A stretch of 64,000 nt of DNA from Riptortus pedestris (GCA_019009955.1 CM032229.1:146280001-146344000), one strand, 5' to 3'; shown: positions 34,186 to 44,478, counted from the first letter of the stretch. The notes: generated by a model not told the origin, from the sequence alone. Program-made: numbers and translations.

Positions 34186-35754
34186 CTATATATATCTATC
34201 TATATATATATATAGATATATATATATATACATATAGTACAGATACCTCCCATCAAAAAAAAAAAACTCAACTCCTGACCGTGGGAGGGGCCCATGCTTT
34301 GCTTTGATCACCAAGTTACAGCATAAAGAAACCAAAATAGGATTCCTTTGCTCAGCTTTTATTTTTTTTACTTTGTTGATTTTAACTGTGTATTCAGGCA
34401 AACATAAAAAAAACCCTGATAAATTAAACAACCTTTTGAAGCAACTTTGGAGTGTGAAAATAAAGCTAACTAAACCAAAATGATTTATAAAATTGCATGT
34501 ATTCAAATATCCCAATGTATTCAAATATTGACTTAAAACCTCTTGGCAATAAGTGGGAAAACATAAAAAAAAATTATAACAAAGAGCTGTTTTTACGAAG
34601 TAACTAAACAAAGAACGGATATTTTAGATTTAAGTGCCCATATCTTAAAACTGAAAAGTGAATTAGAGATGGTAAACACAATATCAGTATCTATCAGTGC
34701 AATAGTATTAAATAATGTTTTGAAAAAAAATAATCAACGGCTGTAGCATTCAAATACAATTTTGATCTTCATACTATGACGACCTATTGTTTGCTAACCG
34801 TCAGAATGAAATTGCAAAACGTTTTTAAAAAATTTTCAACTAATTTAGCTTAAAGTTAACCAATGATATTGAAAACGATGGAAAAATTAAGTTTCTTCTC
34901 AGAGGAACCAACTAGAATTCATATGAACGCAAAAAACATTTTTTGGGGGAATGATTAATTATTTTTCAAGCCATTTACTAAAATACTATAAAAACATAGT
35001 ATAAAATTAATCACTCGCAGTACTAGAAAGAGTATCTCGTATATATTTCTGTGATATCAAGAACAAAGTAAGCTGTGTGATTAGAAGAACACGAAAGAAG
35101 AAGAAAACAATAATCCGGGATCCGGGTTAGAGAAATACTTATTAGAAAAACTGAGAAAAGAATATTTCATGAATGAGAAAATGTGAAGATAAGTGGGGTA
35201 CGTGTACTTTCACAGTTACGAATATTCAGTTTTAGTGACGATATGTTTGAAGATAAAACCAATAATTTTTTAAGAGTAACATGACCCGACGAGTGTGAAG
35301 GTATTCCAGAACAAGAAAAGGAAGGATATTCACACAAGATTTAAAGGCTGGGGAAAGCAATAAGAATTAATTTAGTCCTAGGAAGCGAAAAATGGATGGC
35401 TCTGGAGTTGATTTTCCAATGACAAGCCTAAAAAACGCAGTTAAATATTGAAGAGTTATTTAGCCCAGGAACAATGCGAGTGGAACAACAATGTTGGCCC
35501 ATCGGCAATGTTGGTGGAACAAACACCAACGGAAAACAAAGAAGATTTAATAAATCAACAAGTTAGGAATCGGCATAAAACCCCACAAAAAATCCTTGCT
35601 TAACGAACTAGAAGTTAGTCCCGTTAAATATAATAATCCCGCAATAGCAAATCACATTAAATAAATCGTTAAGGGTGTTGGACCGATAAGACCTCAATAT
35701 GGGGATAAAATCAGAAAAAAGTTCAGCCGTATATAAGAAAAAATAAATACAATG
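34186..35754. other. No gene recognised
   Basis: Starts with a mixed TATA/GATA tract. A 141-codon minus-strand frame (34186-34611) overlaps the TA tract and homopolymers and has no motif. From 35280 to 35750 there may be more of the Penelope relic that follows, but no motif is readable. Confidence 0.35.
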
Positions 35755-35935
35755 TTTATTAAGTCTGTTGCCTTGTGGCAAATTTTATATAGGAGAATCG
35801 TTGAAACCTTTAAGGAAGAGATTAAAACAGCATTGAAAAAATATCAATAATTTAGAAAATAGGACCCCTTTGGCCGACCATTTTTTGACGTTTAGACATA
35901 AATTTTATTTTATCCCAAGGTAGAAATAATAAATA
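35755..35935 (+). pseudogene. GIY-YIG endonuclease remnant of a Penelope-like element
   Basis: One frame reads CGKFYIGESLKPLRKRLKQH, a stop, then KNINNLENRTPLADHFLTFR and HKFYFIPR. This fits the GIY-YIG core of Penelope-like elements: Y-I-G, the following Arg-rich helix (R-L-x2-H), and the T-x-LA-x-HF segment. KYNVY immediately upstream, in a shifted frame, fits the strand before the core. It is not linked to a readable reverse transcriptase and stands about 10 kb from the Penelope RT relic. Confidence 0.75.
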
Positions 35936-36057
35936 AAGACAAAGACTTAACCAAGAGCAGGCTAATATAAAATATCCTTAAAATAAAAACAAAAAGAATT
36001 CTGTGAACAACGAAACTGAGATTAGAAATTTACATTACAAATTTAGCAAGTGGCGGA

Positions 36058-36172
36058 CCTATTAAATAAACTCCTTGGGTCCACCCTGGTTAGAAAAGGG
36101 TGGTAACCTGTAGATAACCCGTCCCGATTAGCCTAGTAGCTTAAAGTGGACGTAAATAATAATAAACTAACA
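36058..36172 (+). repeat. Main SINE, 3' half
   Basis: Carries CCACCCTGGTTAGAAAAGGG, GATAACCCGTCCCGATTAGC and AAAGTGGACGTAAATAATAA, the SINE 3' body and tail. The tRNA-like half is absent. Confidence 0.8.
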
Positions 36173-37236
36173 AACATATTTAGCAAATATTTTAATCAAT
36201 AGCAACTTGATTAGTTAGATGTGACCACCTAGCTAGTAAGTTGGATACATTTCCTAATAAGTATAGAAGAGACATAAGTCGTGAAAAATGTGGTGTGTAA
36301 AATAAGTGAAAATATATCATCTATGATTAACCTTCTGTCATTGTAATCTTGAGGAAGATTTGATTGAAGTTACTCTTCGAGGACAATTTTTTTAAAAACA
36401 TTTTTGAATCAATTGATTATGTATCCTTTATTACGCCCTTTGCTCTTGAATATTTTTTTTATTGTTAGAATCCCTGAAATACAAAAAATCTGATGCCGTA
36501 ACCATTTGGTCAAGAGCTTATCCAGAAACTTAACAAATATTAATGTATACATTTAAGGTTATATTTGTTTTTCAAGTATCTTGTGTCTAGATTAGCTTTT
36601 TGCGGATCATTCCCAAACCTAGATCCTTAAAGGCACCACGCAGACTTTTAGCAGATTTCCCTTTTTAATGTTTAATGTCCATTATAACGTTTTATTTCAA
36701 GAGCGTGAATTATATGAATATTTTAATAACTAAAAATCACCTAGAATTGTGGTATTACGTAAGTGTTAAGTACGATAGCGCCATCTGTTCTGAAGAGCTG
36801 GAGCTGCACTTATGAGAGCTGGTCATAAAATGATCATCACAAATTAATTCAAAATTGCTTTAACAGAAAGTGGAATAAGCAGGCATAGCAATATTATATG
36901 TTTAAACTACTGCATGTTTCGTGTTAATAACTATGTTTCACTCACACACAACGATAGGGCGGTGAGTTGAGTGGCACACACTAACTTCCCCTTATCTGAG
37001 GCAACCAGCTTCCTGTTCTCAAAGTAAACATCATCAAGGGATGCTTGCTTCCTAGTTGGCAGATGGAGGGAGGTTTCGTCTTTATAACCTTACTACTGAG
37101 TTTCACTTTGCTGAGCAAATAGGTCAGCACAATATACAAGAGTGTTTTCTTTAGACTATTAAGAAAATGTCACCGCTTTCATTGAGGTAGTTCTTGTTAA
37201 AACCATCTTCTTGTTCAAATTGCTTTTTATTTACAT
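36173..37236. other. No feature recognised
   Basis: AT-rich, apart from a possible family A tail fragment (TTTTAGCAGATTTCCCTTTT) at about 36645-36665. Confidence 0.45.
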
Positions 37237-37440
37237 ACTAGCAAAGGTACCCGGCTTCGCCCGGGAAATCAATTGAGTCTGAATGATAGTGGTATTTTTT
37301 TTGTTGGCTTTACTTTGACAATATTTTTAAAATTTCCCGTCTCAATGCTTAATATTTTCACCCGAGTCCGGATTTCGGGGGATATGTTAATAATAAAAGT
37401 ATTTTTATGTACTTAATTCTACAAAATACACAATATTTTT
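37237..37440 (+). repeat. Family B head fragment
   Basis: Begins ACTAGCAAAGGTACCCGGCT with the dyad CCCGGCTTCGCCCGGG, followed by GAATGATAGTGGTATTTTTT and ATTTTCACCCGAGTCC, as in the other heads. No internal units or tail. Confidence 0.7.
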
Positions 37441-38120
37441 GTTTTACCCGTTTTCTGTGTATGTATCCTTTTTATATTAGTAGTTAAATATTATAACCAC
37501 CTAGATTTTTCCCCTAAATTTTGTAATATTCATAACCATAACTTGCCAATTAGCGTAATATGTATTCTGCACCAGTTCGAATGTGAGCATAACAGTTTCC
37601 GAAATATCATGTTTTAGAATGAAAAGAGAAGGCCAAAGGAAGGAATCGGTTGAAGGTAGATGCCCTTACAAGAGGCTATTGCTTTGATAAGCCACTTAGA
37701 GCAGCATTCAGCGCATTTCTCTTTGACAATATTGAATGAGGTCGTTGAATCTGATGGCCAATTTAGGGAGGCAATAATACTCCGGCCATTGTGGCGGAGG
37801 GCACCAATAAAAGTACTAATGAGGTATACAATCAAAATTCGAATGTAACGTAACGTCTTATTTAGTACTATTTCTATAATAATATATCGCTCTAAATATT
37901 TCAGTTTAATAATCCATTTAGAAACTTTAAATTGTCGAATATATTCATGCATAATAATGCTTTTGAGATTATGAACAATGAATAGAACAATTATTATATA
38001 TTAATTTTAATCAATGGCTTTTACACATTTAAAAGAGATTATTACTCGTGAAGTACTGAATGGGGTCCATTAAAACTGAACTATACTATAATTCTATTCG
38101 CTTTAGCACCCAGGTACATC
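37441..38120. other. Unassigned; overlapping small frames
   Basis: A plus-strand frame at 37660-37848 encodes LEQHSAHFSLTILNEVVESD then REAIILRPLWRRAPIKVLMR. Its composition is more protein-like than its AT-rich surroundings. I cannot name it; it may be another stray exon piece. The overlapping 112-codon minus frame (37614-37952) is probably its shadow. Confidence 0.3.
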
Positions 38121-38747
38121 ACAGGAGTAGAGGGAAAAGGGGGTTTCTGGAAAACTTTAAAATTCCTCAAAAGAGGAAACGAAATTTATAAATATAAATG
38201 TATAAAACAATTTTTTAAAAGTAAGGTAAAAATATTGAAATAAGAAAAATTATGAATTAATTTAATCATCATTATCACTTTTACTCTTTTGAGATATTCG
38301 CACCTTTTTCTTTATTACATCTTTGTTTTCTATAAAGTCAATAATATGAATCTTCTTGTCATCACCTATATCTTTTAATCCATTATAAACAAATGATATT
38401 TTTTGTGTATTTAATGTTTGAATATCTTTTTTAGTTAATTTCTCATTAAATCTATCTGGGAGAAAAACTTGAAATTTATCTTCCCCATCTATTAATATAA
38501 CAACTATTCGTTTTCCAAATTTAGTATTAATTTCTTTGAATTCTTTAATTGGATATGGATGATCTAAAGTCAACGATGCCAGTTAAAATATTGGCATGTT
38601 TTGACAATTACCAACTTGCTTTATCTTGTTTAAAAGTTCCATTTATTACGGAAGAAATATATCCGTTAAAATTGTCATTTTATTTTAACTGATAAATTTC
38701 TCACAGGGATGATAAATTCCAGGTCCCCCTTTTCCCTCTACTCACAG
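38121..38747. mobile_element. 619-bp cassette with terminal inverted repeats and 4-bp flanking duplication
   Basis: GAGTAGAGGGAAAAGGGGG at 38125-38143 recurs as a perfect inverted copy (CCCCCTTTTCCCTCTACTC) ending at 38743. Weaker pairing continues inward (CTGGAA against TTCCAG). ACAG lies directly outside both ends (38121-38124 and 38744-38747), which fits a 4-bp target-site duplication. Only one reading frame is inside, on the minus strand. There is no transposase, so the element is non-autonomous or uses a partner elsewhere. Confidence 0.75.
38262..38573 (-). CDS. 103-codon frame, OB-fold-like small protein, inside the TIR cassette
   Basis: The frame is open for 103 codons and fills half of the cassette. 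It reads HPYPIKEFKEINTKFGKRIV, then LIDGEDKFQVFLPDRFNEKL and KKIHIIDFIEN, followed by a charged tail (KKKVRISQKSKSDNDD). Alternating short beta-strand-like segments with the TKFG-R-V pattern and VFLP-x-RF suggest a small OB-fold, as in single-stranded nucleic-acid-binding proteins. I recall similar short uncharacterised proteins from insect genomes but cannot name the family. There is no ATG: the frame opens after TAA CTG GCA TCG TTG, and there is no internal methionine. It therefore needs a splice (a TTTAG lies just before the Asp codon), an alternative start, or has lost its start. The residue pattern makes chance openness unlikely. Confidence 0.6.
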   Translation of the reverse strand: MTLDHPYPIKEFKEINTKFGKRIVVILIDGEDKFQVFLPDRFNEKLTKKDIQTLNTQKISFVYNGLKDIGDDKKIHIIDFIENKDVIKKKVRISQKSKSDNDD

Positions 38748-38852
38748 CGTTTTCTGCTTCTAAAATGAAATTTTAAAAAGTAAACTATGAAATAATTTCA
38801 TATGCAAATTCTTTTTCGTGAACTGTATTTTAACTTTGTCTTAATCTCTCTT

Positions 38853-39000
38853 AGTAAACCTAGAGTCGAGAGTTCGATTCTCGCCAGGGAATAAGCATTT
38901 ACGACGAAGAATGTGACGAACACATAATAATAAAAAATTCTCAGGCCCACACCAAATAAAAAAGGGTGGAAACCCATCCCGATTAGCTTTAGAGAGGATG
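38853..39000 (+). repeat. Main SINE, degenerate copy
   Basis: Retains CGAGAGTTCGATTCTCGCC (B-box region), a decayed body, AAAAAGGGTGGAAACCC and ATCCCGATTAGC. The 5' end is missing. Confidence 0.65.
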
Positions 39001-39031
39001 TTAGTAAAACATAACTTTTAGAAAAACATTT

Positions 39032-39178
39032 TTAGCAGATTTCCCTTAAGACAAAATCAGCTATTGATGTCCAACTCATTATTATGCGATTCTTGAATGG
39101 TTTCTTCAAATCTCCATCGATCCTACCTAGGAGATGACAAAAATGAGGTCCGTTCATAATTTTATATATATATATATA
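39032..39178 (-). repeat. Family A terminal fragment
   Basis: Minus strand. Terminal AGCAGATTTCCCTTAAG, then the inverted downstream block to AATGAGGTCCGTTCA and a short TA tract. The body and head are absent. Confidence 0.75.
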
Positions 39179-39250
39179 ATGTTGGTGAAAGAAGCTTTAG
39201 TTTTCCAATTTTTCGATAATATTTCGTTTCTCTTCTTCAGGGCTGTAAAA
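39179..39250 (-). other. Penelope-type terminal fragment, hammerhead-like
   Basis: The minus strand reads ACAGCCCTGAAGAAGAG..., then CGAAA and ends in TTTCACCAACAT. It matches the plus strand at 60955-61025. CTGAAGA and CGAAA fit the conserved core (CUGANGA, GAAA) of Penelope-associated hammerhead ribozymes, but the stems are imperfect. Confidence 0.4.
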
Positions 39251-39376
39251 CAGGTACTACATTATATAAATTACACATTGTTATTTAACTACAGTGTAAG
39301 AGAGTTGTGTTTATGTTATTTGTACTTGCCAAGACTCTAACATAATAACATAAACAGCACGCCGACAGACACAAAA

Positions 39377-39664
39377 TTACACTTTTAAAGCCCAGACATT
39401 CATCAGAACTAAATAACCCCCGACTTTTGTCAGCAAATACTCTGCCTTTCTCTTGCCCCTAGGCGCTAGCTCGCCTTTCATCTTCCCGCACTGGAAACAC
39501 TTGCTTCTTCTAGCAAAGTTTATTGTTCCACTCTGTATATCATTGCAAAGCCAATCCCCGTTGCCAAATTTAACTTTCCTCCTGTAATTACTCTGTTCTT
39601 GTTGAACGTTACTACCACTTCGCCCGCCTTCCTTAGCAGTGAACTCTCTAAACTTTTCAAGCAA
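39377..39664 (-). pseudogene. RanBP2-type zinc-finger fragment, one cysteine lost
   Basis: The minus strand encodes GNGDWLCNDIQSGTINFARR followed by SKCFQCGKMKGE. This is a RanBP2-type finger (W-x-C-x4-C-x3-N-x6-C-x2-C), the RNA-binding class with NFARR. The second zinc ligand is Ser (AGT) instead of Cys, so zinc binding should fail. The frame is about 95 codons, starts without an ATG after a TAG, and has no neighbouring exons. It looks like a stray exon copy. The parent gene is not identified. Confidence 0.6.
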
Positions 39665-39870
39665 ATCATTACACTATTTTAGATCCTTGTCTCTGTCATG
39701 AAGAGTATTGGATGTGATATTAAAACATATGTTTTGTTTTACATAACCTAAAAGTGTTCAACGTGGTACTAAGCCACATGTGTTTTGTTATAGATAATCT
39801 ATTGTTGATCTATAATCTCTTGAGTCAGAATAAATGTAGTTGTACTGTTTACATTGTGGTTCTCGAATTC

Positions 39871-40370
39871 TTACAAAGAGCTGATGCTTTCTCCCGTTTC
39901 AATGTTTCTACCTGATAAGATAATGCTTTTTTCTCTCTTATACCAAATTTCGTTCTCAGATTCAATAGCTTCTTTTTTCTTCAAAGCCTGAGAAAGGTCT
40001 TCAATGGGGTTTTCCATCTCTTTGTGTATACTGTCTCCATCCGATATTATCAGTGAATATTCCTGCAAAGCAGCATTCGGCTCCTCAGTCAGCCTTTTTA
40101 AGTCCTTGCTAGCTTTCATCCTCACAGCCATTGACAGGTTCATCTCTTTTACTACTTTTTTGTACCTTAACTAGTGCATCTTGATATTCGTTGCGTTCTC
40201 GAAGTGCAATGTCCCTTTGTCGGATAGCTGATGCACACTGTTATTTCAAGTCATGCCTTTCTTTAACACTCCAGTAGTTGTGTGTCATCTGAGAGATGAC
40301 TTGGAGAGACTTTTTGAACTGCTGAGTAGAGGATAGAACCTGCAAGCCCCCCACCCTCAGTACCTTCCCT
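39871..40370 (-). pseudogene. Coiled-coil exon fragment, Dlg5-like
   Basis: Two minus-strand frames form one coiled coil. The upstream part reads QVLSSTQQFKKSLQVISQMT, a TAA, then SAIRQRDIALRERNEYQDAL. After a frameshift near 40145 the text continues with MKASKDLKRLTEEPNAALQE and SDGDSIHKEMENPIEDL, ending at 39871. The IALRERNEY and DLKRLTEE...ALQEY...SIHKE segments resemble the N-terminal coiled coil of the MAGUK protein Dlg5, from memory. A stop, a frameshift and a helix-breaking proline mark it as non-functional. It sits head-to-head with the Shal fragment, about 140 bp away. Confidence 0.5.
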
Positions 40371-40507
40371 CCATCCCTAGAGCCTTCCACCAGTACGGTT
40401 AAACCCTCTTCTGATTCTCCAGTACGGTTTATGACCTTGAGGCATCACAATCTATTGTGGTGGCGAGCTCTACCGGGAGAAGCAGTGTAGAAATTCCACC
40501 TCACAGC

Positions 40508-41605
40508 ATGGCCTCGGTCGCCGCTTGGCTACCATTCGTCCGGGCGGCGGCCATCGGCTGGGTACCAATAGCCACCCACCCCTTTCCACCACCTCCAGTT
40601 CCCAAGGATAACAGGAAAGCCGACGATGAAAAGCTCCTCATCGACGTCTCTGGACGAAGGTTTGAAACCTGGCGAAACACCCTTGAGAAGTACCCTGACA
40701 CCCTACACGAACGAGAGGGAGTTCTTTTATGATGCAGAGTGTAAAGAGTACTTTTTCGATCGGGACCCAGATATATTTCGACATATACTCAACTCCGTAC
40801 CGGAAAGTTGCATTACCCTAAGCATGAATGTCTTACGAGCCATGACGAAGAGTTAGCTTTTTTCGGAATATTACCGGACGTAATCGGTGACTGAAGACTA
40901 CAGGGACTGTAAACAAATGAACTTGGAGCGTCTTATGGAGGATAAATTGTCGGAAAACGGTGACCAAAACCTTCCTCAACTCACAAACATAAGGCAAAAA
41001 ATGTGGAGGGCTTTCGAGAACCCACACACGCCTACGGCAGTGTTGATTTTCTATTATGTTACCGGTTTCTTTATTGCAGTATCCGTAATGGCTAATGTAA
41101 TAGAAACAGTACCGTGCGTTCACAGGCCGGGTCGTGAGGGCACACTCCCCTGTGACGAGAGGTACAAGATTGTTTTCATTTGCCTTGATACTGCCTGTCT
41201 CGTGATATTTACGGCCGAGTATCTTCTTCGGTTGTTTGCTGCACCAGACAGATGTAAGTTTGTCAGAAGTGTTATGAGTATAATAGACGTGGTGGCTATT
41301 CTCCCTCATTATATCGGTCTCGGCATAACAGACAACGACGATGTTTCAGGGGCCTTCGTTTCACTCCGTGTATTCCGGGTGTTTAGGATCTTCAAGTTTT
41401 CAAGGCATTCCCAGGGTCTTAGAATCCTAAGTTACACGCTCAGGTCGTGCGCTTCTGAGCTCGGTTTCCTCGTTTTTTTTTCCTCGCTATGGCGATTATA
41501 ATATTCACTACAGTAATGTCTACGCTAAGAAAAACATAGACAGGACCAACTTCACCTCCATTCCAGCCGCCTTTTGGTACACCATCGTCACAATGACCAC
41601 TTTTA
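40508..41605 (+). pseudogene. Shal: Shal (Kv4) potassium-channel first-exon copy, frameshifted
   Basis: From the ATG at 40508 the text follows Shal/Kv4: [20 protein letters not shown], the T1 tetramerisation domain ([34 protein letters not shown]), and S1-S4 in a 204-codon open stretch (40887-41501). Examples are [37 protein letters not shown] and the voltage sensor [21 protein letters not shown]5 and the pore helix follow out of frame ([27 protein letters not shown]). There are small deletions near 40705, 40808 and 40885 and shifts near 41485 and 41520. Homology stops at TMTT, just before the GYGD selectivity filter. The first coding exon of vertebrate KCND genes ends here (from memory), so this looks like a copied exon. 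An error-rich assembly of a true exon is the alternative, but no splice donor is seen. Confidence 0.88.
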
Positions 41606-42694
41606 TATCTAGACATTATCTAGACTTTTTAAGTTCTGAGCTCCAAAAGCTTCGACGTATATTAATTTAATTCAATATAGCAGTCTGTAATGCATTTATA
41701 CGTATTTTTTTATGATAAATATTCTATTATAGGTAGTACTTGCTGTTCCCTCATATCTGCCAGTTCTATTTCAGCTTTCCCTCCAAATATTAAATCAACT
41801 GTTTAAACATTTTAGTTTCAGCGTGGCTTTCTCCTTCGTTTCATACATATTCCGAAAGGAAAAGCTACCTCTTAACACATAAATAAATAAGTATGATTAC
41901 ATCAATTGTAAAAACGTATAAATAAAAGGAAAAAAAAATTTAACGTAAACGATACGCCTAAACTGTTAGTTATCACTATTAGTCTACACATTCATTTGCA
42001 CAATCTATCAAAGTTTTCATTATGAATTTCATCATTAAAACTGTATATTTGAATTTGTCATATTTACAATATAGGAATAATATAATTTAAAAATGAAATG
42101 AATATTCTAATGGAACTAACTTCCTAAATGGAGTTTTATATCATTCATTGAATTCTCCAACAGAGGCTAGCTTAAAAAGCTTCTATTATTTTTCTTTTTT
42201 ACTTCTCGATATTAGATTTTTATTATTAGGAGTATAATGGATTCTTTTTTTATAAGCCCGGCTTTTCGTTTCAGCAATTTTGAGAAGTACTTAATGGATT
42301 TCTAAATGTTTCCTGCAAATATTAAATTCATTTAAGGATTTTTTTAATATCTCCTTCCTTTTATTTTATTCAGGATGTATTAATATAAAGCATTGGGTAA
42401 AATGGAGCAGAAATCTAACCATCAAAAGATAATAGGCTTTGCCGGAACCTTCGTCAAAACACTTTCTAGTACTTCAATTTGGTTAAATATTACTACAATT
42501 ATTTAAAAATGTTACGGATAATTTTATTCATAAAATAATACACAAACTGTTGACGAAAATTCTCGGCATAGTTGACTTGAATAGATCTTTTTGAAACTAA
42601 AAATCACCATTTATGTATTTTAACATGTTTTAATTATATTCAACGAAATTTTCCCAATAAAATCAAATATTAAAAATAATTGTTGCTAAATTTG
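41606..42694. other. No feature recognised
   Basis: About 1.1 kb of AT-rich DNA downstream of the Shal copy. No further channel exons, no shared repeats. Confidence 0.5.
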
Positions 42695-43605
42695 TAGCAG
42701 ATTTCCCTTAAGGGAAATCAGCTATTGAGGTCGTACTCATGACGGAATTTTCGAAATTTTTCTTCAAATGTCCATCGATCGTACCTAATAGATGACGAAA
42801 ATGAGGTCCGTTTAAAACTGTGTGTATATATATTACCGTGCATATATGCACTAGAGGTCTCATTTTTCTTTTTATCGTTACCAAACTCGATATGTAAAAC
42901 GAATGGTCAAGTTCGTCAACGGCTGAAATCGGACCAGGGGAGGGGGGTTTAGAGTGGGAGAATTTTGAAAATTCTAAATATCTCCGTTACTATACGTCGG
43001 ATCGAAAAAGTGTATAGAGTCAATCTTATTGAACATTATCTGTACTATAAATATAGTTATATACATTTATTCTGTATCGTCAATATTAACCGAAATATTT
43101 TCATTTTCCAGCATACAGCCTTCAGTAAACCCCCACTTCTACTAGTGTTGCATAAAAAATGTTCTGATAAATAATAAACCACATTATTCGATGCTTAAAT
43201 ACCAAATATTGTTTCCATAGAACTTTTACTTTGTGAGATATATGCAAATACGTTCTGTTGATCCCCCCCTTTTTTTGTTTTTGGAGTACTAAAATTTGAG
43301 TAATTGAGATAAAACTGATTCTGATTCATTATAAATTACAGCACTAGCTTTAGTAAATTGTTTTCAATAAAATTAATATATTATATTCAGATATATTTTA
43401 TTAATTGTTTGTCTTTCCAGTCATCTATACAGCACTACGACGGTGGCTTGCCTCCCTCAATTCAGCTGCGTTTTAGAGATTATTAACTTGTATTGTATAT
43501 TTACTGAGCATTCACGGTAGTTTTACCTGTATGTATATTTATCTATTGTAAACTTTCGCGTCAGAAATCTGCTTAGTTTACGCAGTCTCTGCTTGACGGA
43601 CTTTT
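42695..43605 (-). repeat. Family A full-length copy, minus orientation
   Basis: The terminal palindrome TTTCCCTTAAGGGAAATC at 42700 is perfect. The downstream block, a very short TA tract (about 42826-42835), the body and the inverted head (GTTTACGCAGTCTCTGCTTG) follow, ending at about 43602. It also keeps the longer 5' half (CATTATTCGATGCTTAAATA, CTCGAATAAT-type block) that shorter copies lack. Confidence 0.8.
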
Positions 43606-44153
43606 TAAAACAGAGCTAAATGAGGAATACACGTGATCGAGAATAATAGAGAACTCAGGAAAATAACTGCAGAATTGTTCATATGATTATTGTGTATAGA
43701 TAGTGGGGGCCGTTGGTCCGAAAAGCTTCCAGGAAAATTTGGAATAAATGAAGAGGGCTTTGTACTATACACAGAAGGAATTTGTATGTTCTCCTAGATG
43801 AAAGCATTATGCGATACCTGGCGACCATTAGCCGAAATGAAATTCAGACCACAAGTCAGAGTAGAAGCCTTCATGCCTTGATGATAAGGCGACAACCTTC
43901 CCTCCCTTATCAAGCATATGTTAGAGCACTAATGCTCCATGTTGCCCTTATCTCATTCATCTCTCGACGACATTAGCCAGATAGCGACTCACCAACTGAT
44001 CTTATCAATGTGCAAAAGGTCCCTCTTACATAAGACACATAGGAACCATTTCTAACCCAGCAAAAAACATTTCCAGAGTCTTTCTTACATTAGCTCCGCA
44101 TGTCAAATTAGGTTATAATCTCATGATATTTGAAATACCTCTGAGATATTAAT
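43606..44153. other. No feature recognised
   Basis: No readable motif. It may contain the eroded N-terminal part of the Merlin element that follows. Confidence 0.4.
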
Positions 44154-44478
44154 CAGAGAGTACTTTCTATATGCCGTCCCTAACAGAAGCAAGGAAACAT
44201 TGACAGAGTGCATTAGCCATTTTATTAGGCCTGGAACAACAATATACTCTGACTGCTGGAGGTCATATCGCCGCCTAAAAAAAGTACCAGGAATAAAACA
44301 TAAACATGTTACTGTTAACCACTCTAAAAATTTCATTGATATGAAAACTGGGGCACATACACAACGTGTGGAATCATTGTGGTCCTCACTAAAACGTAAA
44401 TATAAACGTGAATGTGGAACAAGGAGAACAATGGTAGACTCTTACATATGTGAGCTCGTCTGGCGAAGAAGGGATTAA
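44154..44478 (+). pseudogene. Merlin (IS1016/ISXO2-type) transposase, C-terminal fragment
   Basis: The frame reads VPNRSKETLTECISHFIRPG, TTIYSDCWRSYRRLK, then HVTVNHSKNFIDMKTGAHTQ and RVESLWSSLKRKYK before stopping after VWRRRD. This is the C-terminal half of the ISXO2-like DDE domain used by Merlin transposons: the second catalytic Asp in YSDCW, then the conserved VNHS-x-NFVD-x-x-TGAHTQ-x-VE-x-x-W block. No frameshift is seen in this part, but the N-terminal half with the first catalytic residue is missing and no terminal repeats are visible. Confidence 0.85.

Noticed and set aside
34186..34611. 141-codon minus frame
   Set aside because: Runs through homopolymers and a TA tract, no motif, composition like the flanking noncoding DNA.
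40833..41309. 158-codon minus-strand frame across the Shal copy
   Set aside because: Antisense shadow; the plus strand carries clear Kv4 homology.
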